From Bdellovibrio sp. (GTDB lineage Bacteria > Bdellovibrionota > Bdellovibrionia > Bdellovibrionales > Bdellovibrionaceae), in assembly GCA_003176075.1 (NCBI GenBank), contig PSRN01000027.1, forward strand, positions 1-6,273: DNA of 6,273 bases, given 5' to 3'. The translations under genes were made by a program, and so were the position numbers. Below, piece after piece: positions 5,588-6,273 of this stretch. The notes beneath the pieces were generated by a model. It searched no databases. It was not told the DNA's origin and worked only from the letters and a program-made list of their open reading frames with translations. Numbering within the stretch: position 1 is the first letter of the stretch; each line of letters starts with the position of its first letter.

Positions 5588-6097
5588 GTGAGTAATCAAG
5601 TCAACCTTATGACCAACGTCATGCAGGATAAGCTGCCGATGACCATCTTCGGGAAGGCCTCCCTCGAAGCTGAATTGAAAAGACTGATGCATGAAGAGCG
5701 CCCCAGTGTGATTAAGGCCATCGAAGAAGCCCGTGCGCAAGGGGACATTTCAGAGAACGCCGAATACGACGCGGCCAAAGAGCGCCAGGCGATGATCGAA
5801 GGGCGTATCGCGGAGTTGCAGGCCAAAATCGCCAGCGCCGAAGTCATCAATCCAGCCGAGATCAAGAGCGACCGCATCGTTTTTGGCGCCACCGTGACGG
5901 TGATCGACGTCGAGGAAAACGAAGAGCAAACTTATCAAATCGTCGGCGTCGATGAAGCTGATGTCAAGGCAGGCAAAATTTCCATTCTTTCTCCTTTGGC
6001 TCGGGCCTTGATTGGCAAAAGGTCCGGTGATGAAGTGGCTGTATTCAGTCCTAAAGGTGAACGAGAGTACGAAGTTGTTCACTTTGAATTTAAATAA
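5588..6097 (+). CDS. greA: Transcription elongation factor GreA
   Basis: GreA enters the secondary channel of stalled RNA polymerase and stimulates transcript cleavage, which rescues backtracked complexes. The 169-residue product matches GreA along its length. The N-terminal coiled coil carries the tip sequence GDISENAEYDAA, with the two acidic tip residues Asp53 and Glu56 (counting from the GTG) needed for cleavage. The C-terminal FKBP-like domain contains VFGATVTVIDVEENEEQTY, VGVDEADVKAGKIS and SPLARALIGKRSGDEV. It is about ten residues longer than E. coli GreA at the N-terminus; an internal ATG at 5621 would give the E. coli-like start but has no ribosome site. The GTG start is set by the AGGAGG at 5576-5581. 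No terminator with a T-run follows, and the next gene starts 24 nt downstream, so read-through into it is likely. Confidence 0.96.
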   Translation: MSNQVNLMTNVMQDKLPMTIFGKASLEAELKRLMHEERPSVIKAIEEARAQGDISENAEYDAAKERQAMIEGRIAELQAKIASAEVINPAEIKSDRIVFGATVTVIDVEENEEQTYQIVGVDEADVKAGKISILSPLARALIGKRSGDEVAVFSPKGEREYEVVHFEFK

Positions 6098-6121
6098 GAT
6101 CAATGGATTTGACTGATCTCG

Positions 6122-6273
6122 ATGGCGAAGCGAGTGCGATCTCGTCACGTTGCCGACCAACAAGGACTCCATAAGAGTCTTGTTGGTCTTGGCACCGCCA
6201 TTTTATTGGGCCTGATCATCCGGGCCTGGTCGACCAGCGAGATCATCAATGACCGAGTCAAAGAAGCCGCCAG
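6122..6273 (+). CDS. N-terminal part of an unidentified single-pass membrane protein
   Basis: An open frame starts at ATG 6122, 24 nt after the greA stop, and runs off the right edge after 50 full codons. A basic N-terminus (MAKRVRSRH) is followed by a hydrophobic helix, about residues 19-33 (SLVGLGTAILLGLII), and then polar sequence (STSEIINDRVKEAA). By the positive-inside rule this looks like a membrane anchor with the remainder on the periplasmic side. No clear Shine-Dalgarno precedes the ATG; a GGA at 6105-6107 is rather far away. A strong stem-loop covers codons 12-23. The close spacing suggests an operon with greA. The family cannot be recognised from this fragment. Confidence 0.65.
   Translation, partial: MAKRVRSRHVADQQGLHKSLVGLGTAILLGLIIRAWSTSEIINDRVKEAA
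6155..6188 (+). other. Strong stem-loop within the first codons of the gene after greA
   Basis: GACCAACAA (6155-6163) pairs with TTGTTGGTC (6180-6188), and GACTC (6165-6169) pairs with GAGTC (6175-6179). This gives a 14-bp stem with one bulged G and a 5-nt loop (CATAA). No T-run follows directly. It could slow translation, act as an attenuator, or end some greA transcripts. Confidence 0.6.

Noticed and set aside
5395..5595. 66-codon plus-strand frame running into the start of greA
   Set aside because: It overlaps the greA ribosome site and start in another frame, has no Shine-Dalgarno of its own and gives a product of low-complexity basic and hydrophobic patches.
6097..6119. Hairpin AGATCA...TGATCT directly after greA as a terminator
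   Set aside because: The stem is only 6 bp with an 11-nt loop, is AT-rich and has no T-run, so it is too weak to call.
5750..6172. 140-codon minus-strand frame opposite greA
   Set aside because: GreA on the plus strand is certain and the antisense product has no recognisable domain.

Overview
The window looks like ordinary chromosome from a Gram-negative bacterium of moderate GC content. Three features point this way: a lipoprotein signal peptide on a serine protease, a GreA close to the proteobacterial form, and an ABC1/AarF kinase. The gene mix, with small BFD-type [2Fe-2S] proteins and a lipoprotein protease, would fit the Bdellovibrionota or a related delta lineage. That placement is an inference, because there is no rRNA or other marker to test it.

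Layout from left to right. (1) The C-terminal end of a CDF metal-cation exporter (+) is cut by the left edge. It converges, with one base between stop codons, on an ABC1/AarF-family kinase (-). (2) Divergent from the kinase, with start codons 39 bp apart, is a 159-residue protein (+) with a C-terminal BFD-type [2Fe-2S] domain. (3) A 516-residue lipoprotein trypsin-like serine protease (+) follows, with an uncharacterised C-terminal half. (4) A 124-bp long inverted repeat with 23-nt arms, resembling a miniature element or long-stem terminator, fills the gap between the protease and the next convergent operon. (5) A two-gene minus-strand operon encodes a DHH/DHHA1 phosphoesterase (NrnA-like) and, 3 nt downstream, an 85-residue BFD-type [2Fe-2S] protein with an unusual CxxxC second cysteine pair. 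(6) A 329-bp divergent intergenic region holds several hairpins, a 14-nt direct repeat and a possible 53-codon ORF. (7) The transcription elongation factor gene greA (+) probably starts at a GTG placed by a perfect AGGAGG. (8) The start of an unidentified single-pass membrane protein gene (+) runs off the right edge, with a strong stem-loop inside its first codons.

No single pathway links all the genes. The notable recurring theme is two separate BFD-type [2Fe-2S] proteins in about 2.5 kb, one divergent from an ABC1 kinase and one co-transcribed with a DHH phosphoesterase. No CRISPR, tRNA, rRNA, transposase or phage gene was seen. The least explained parts are the inverted-repeat element, the small ORF and repeats upstream of greA, and the hairpin at the start of the last gene.
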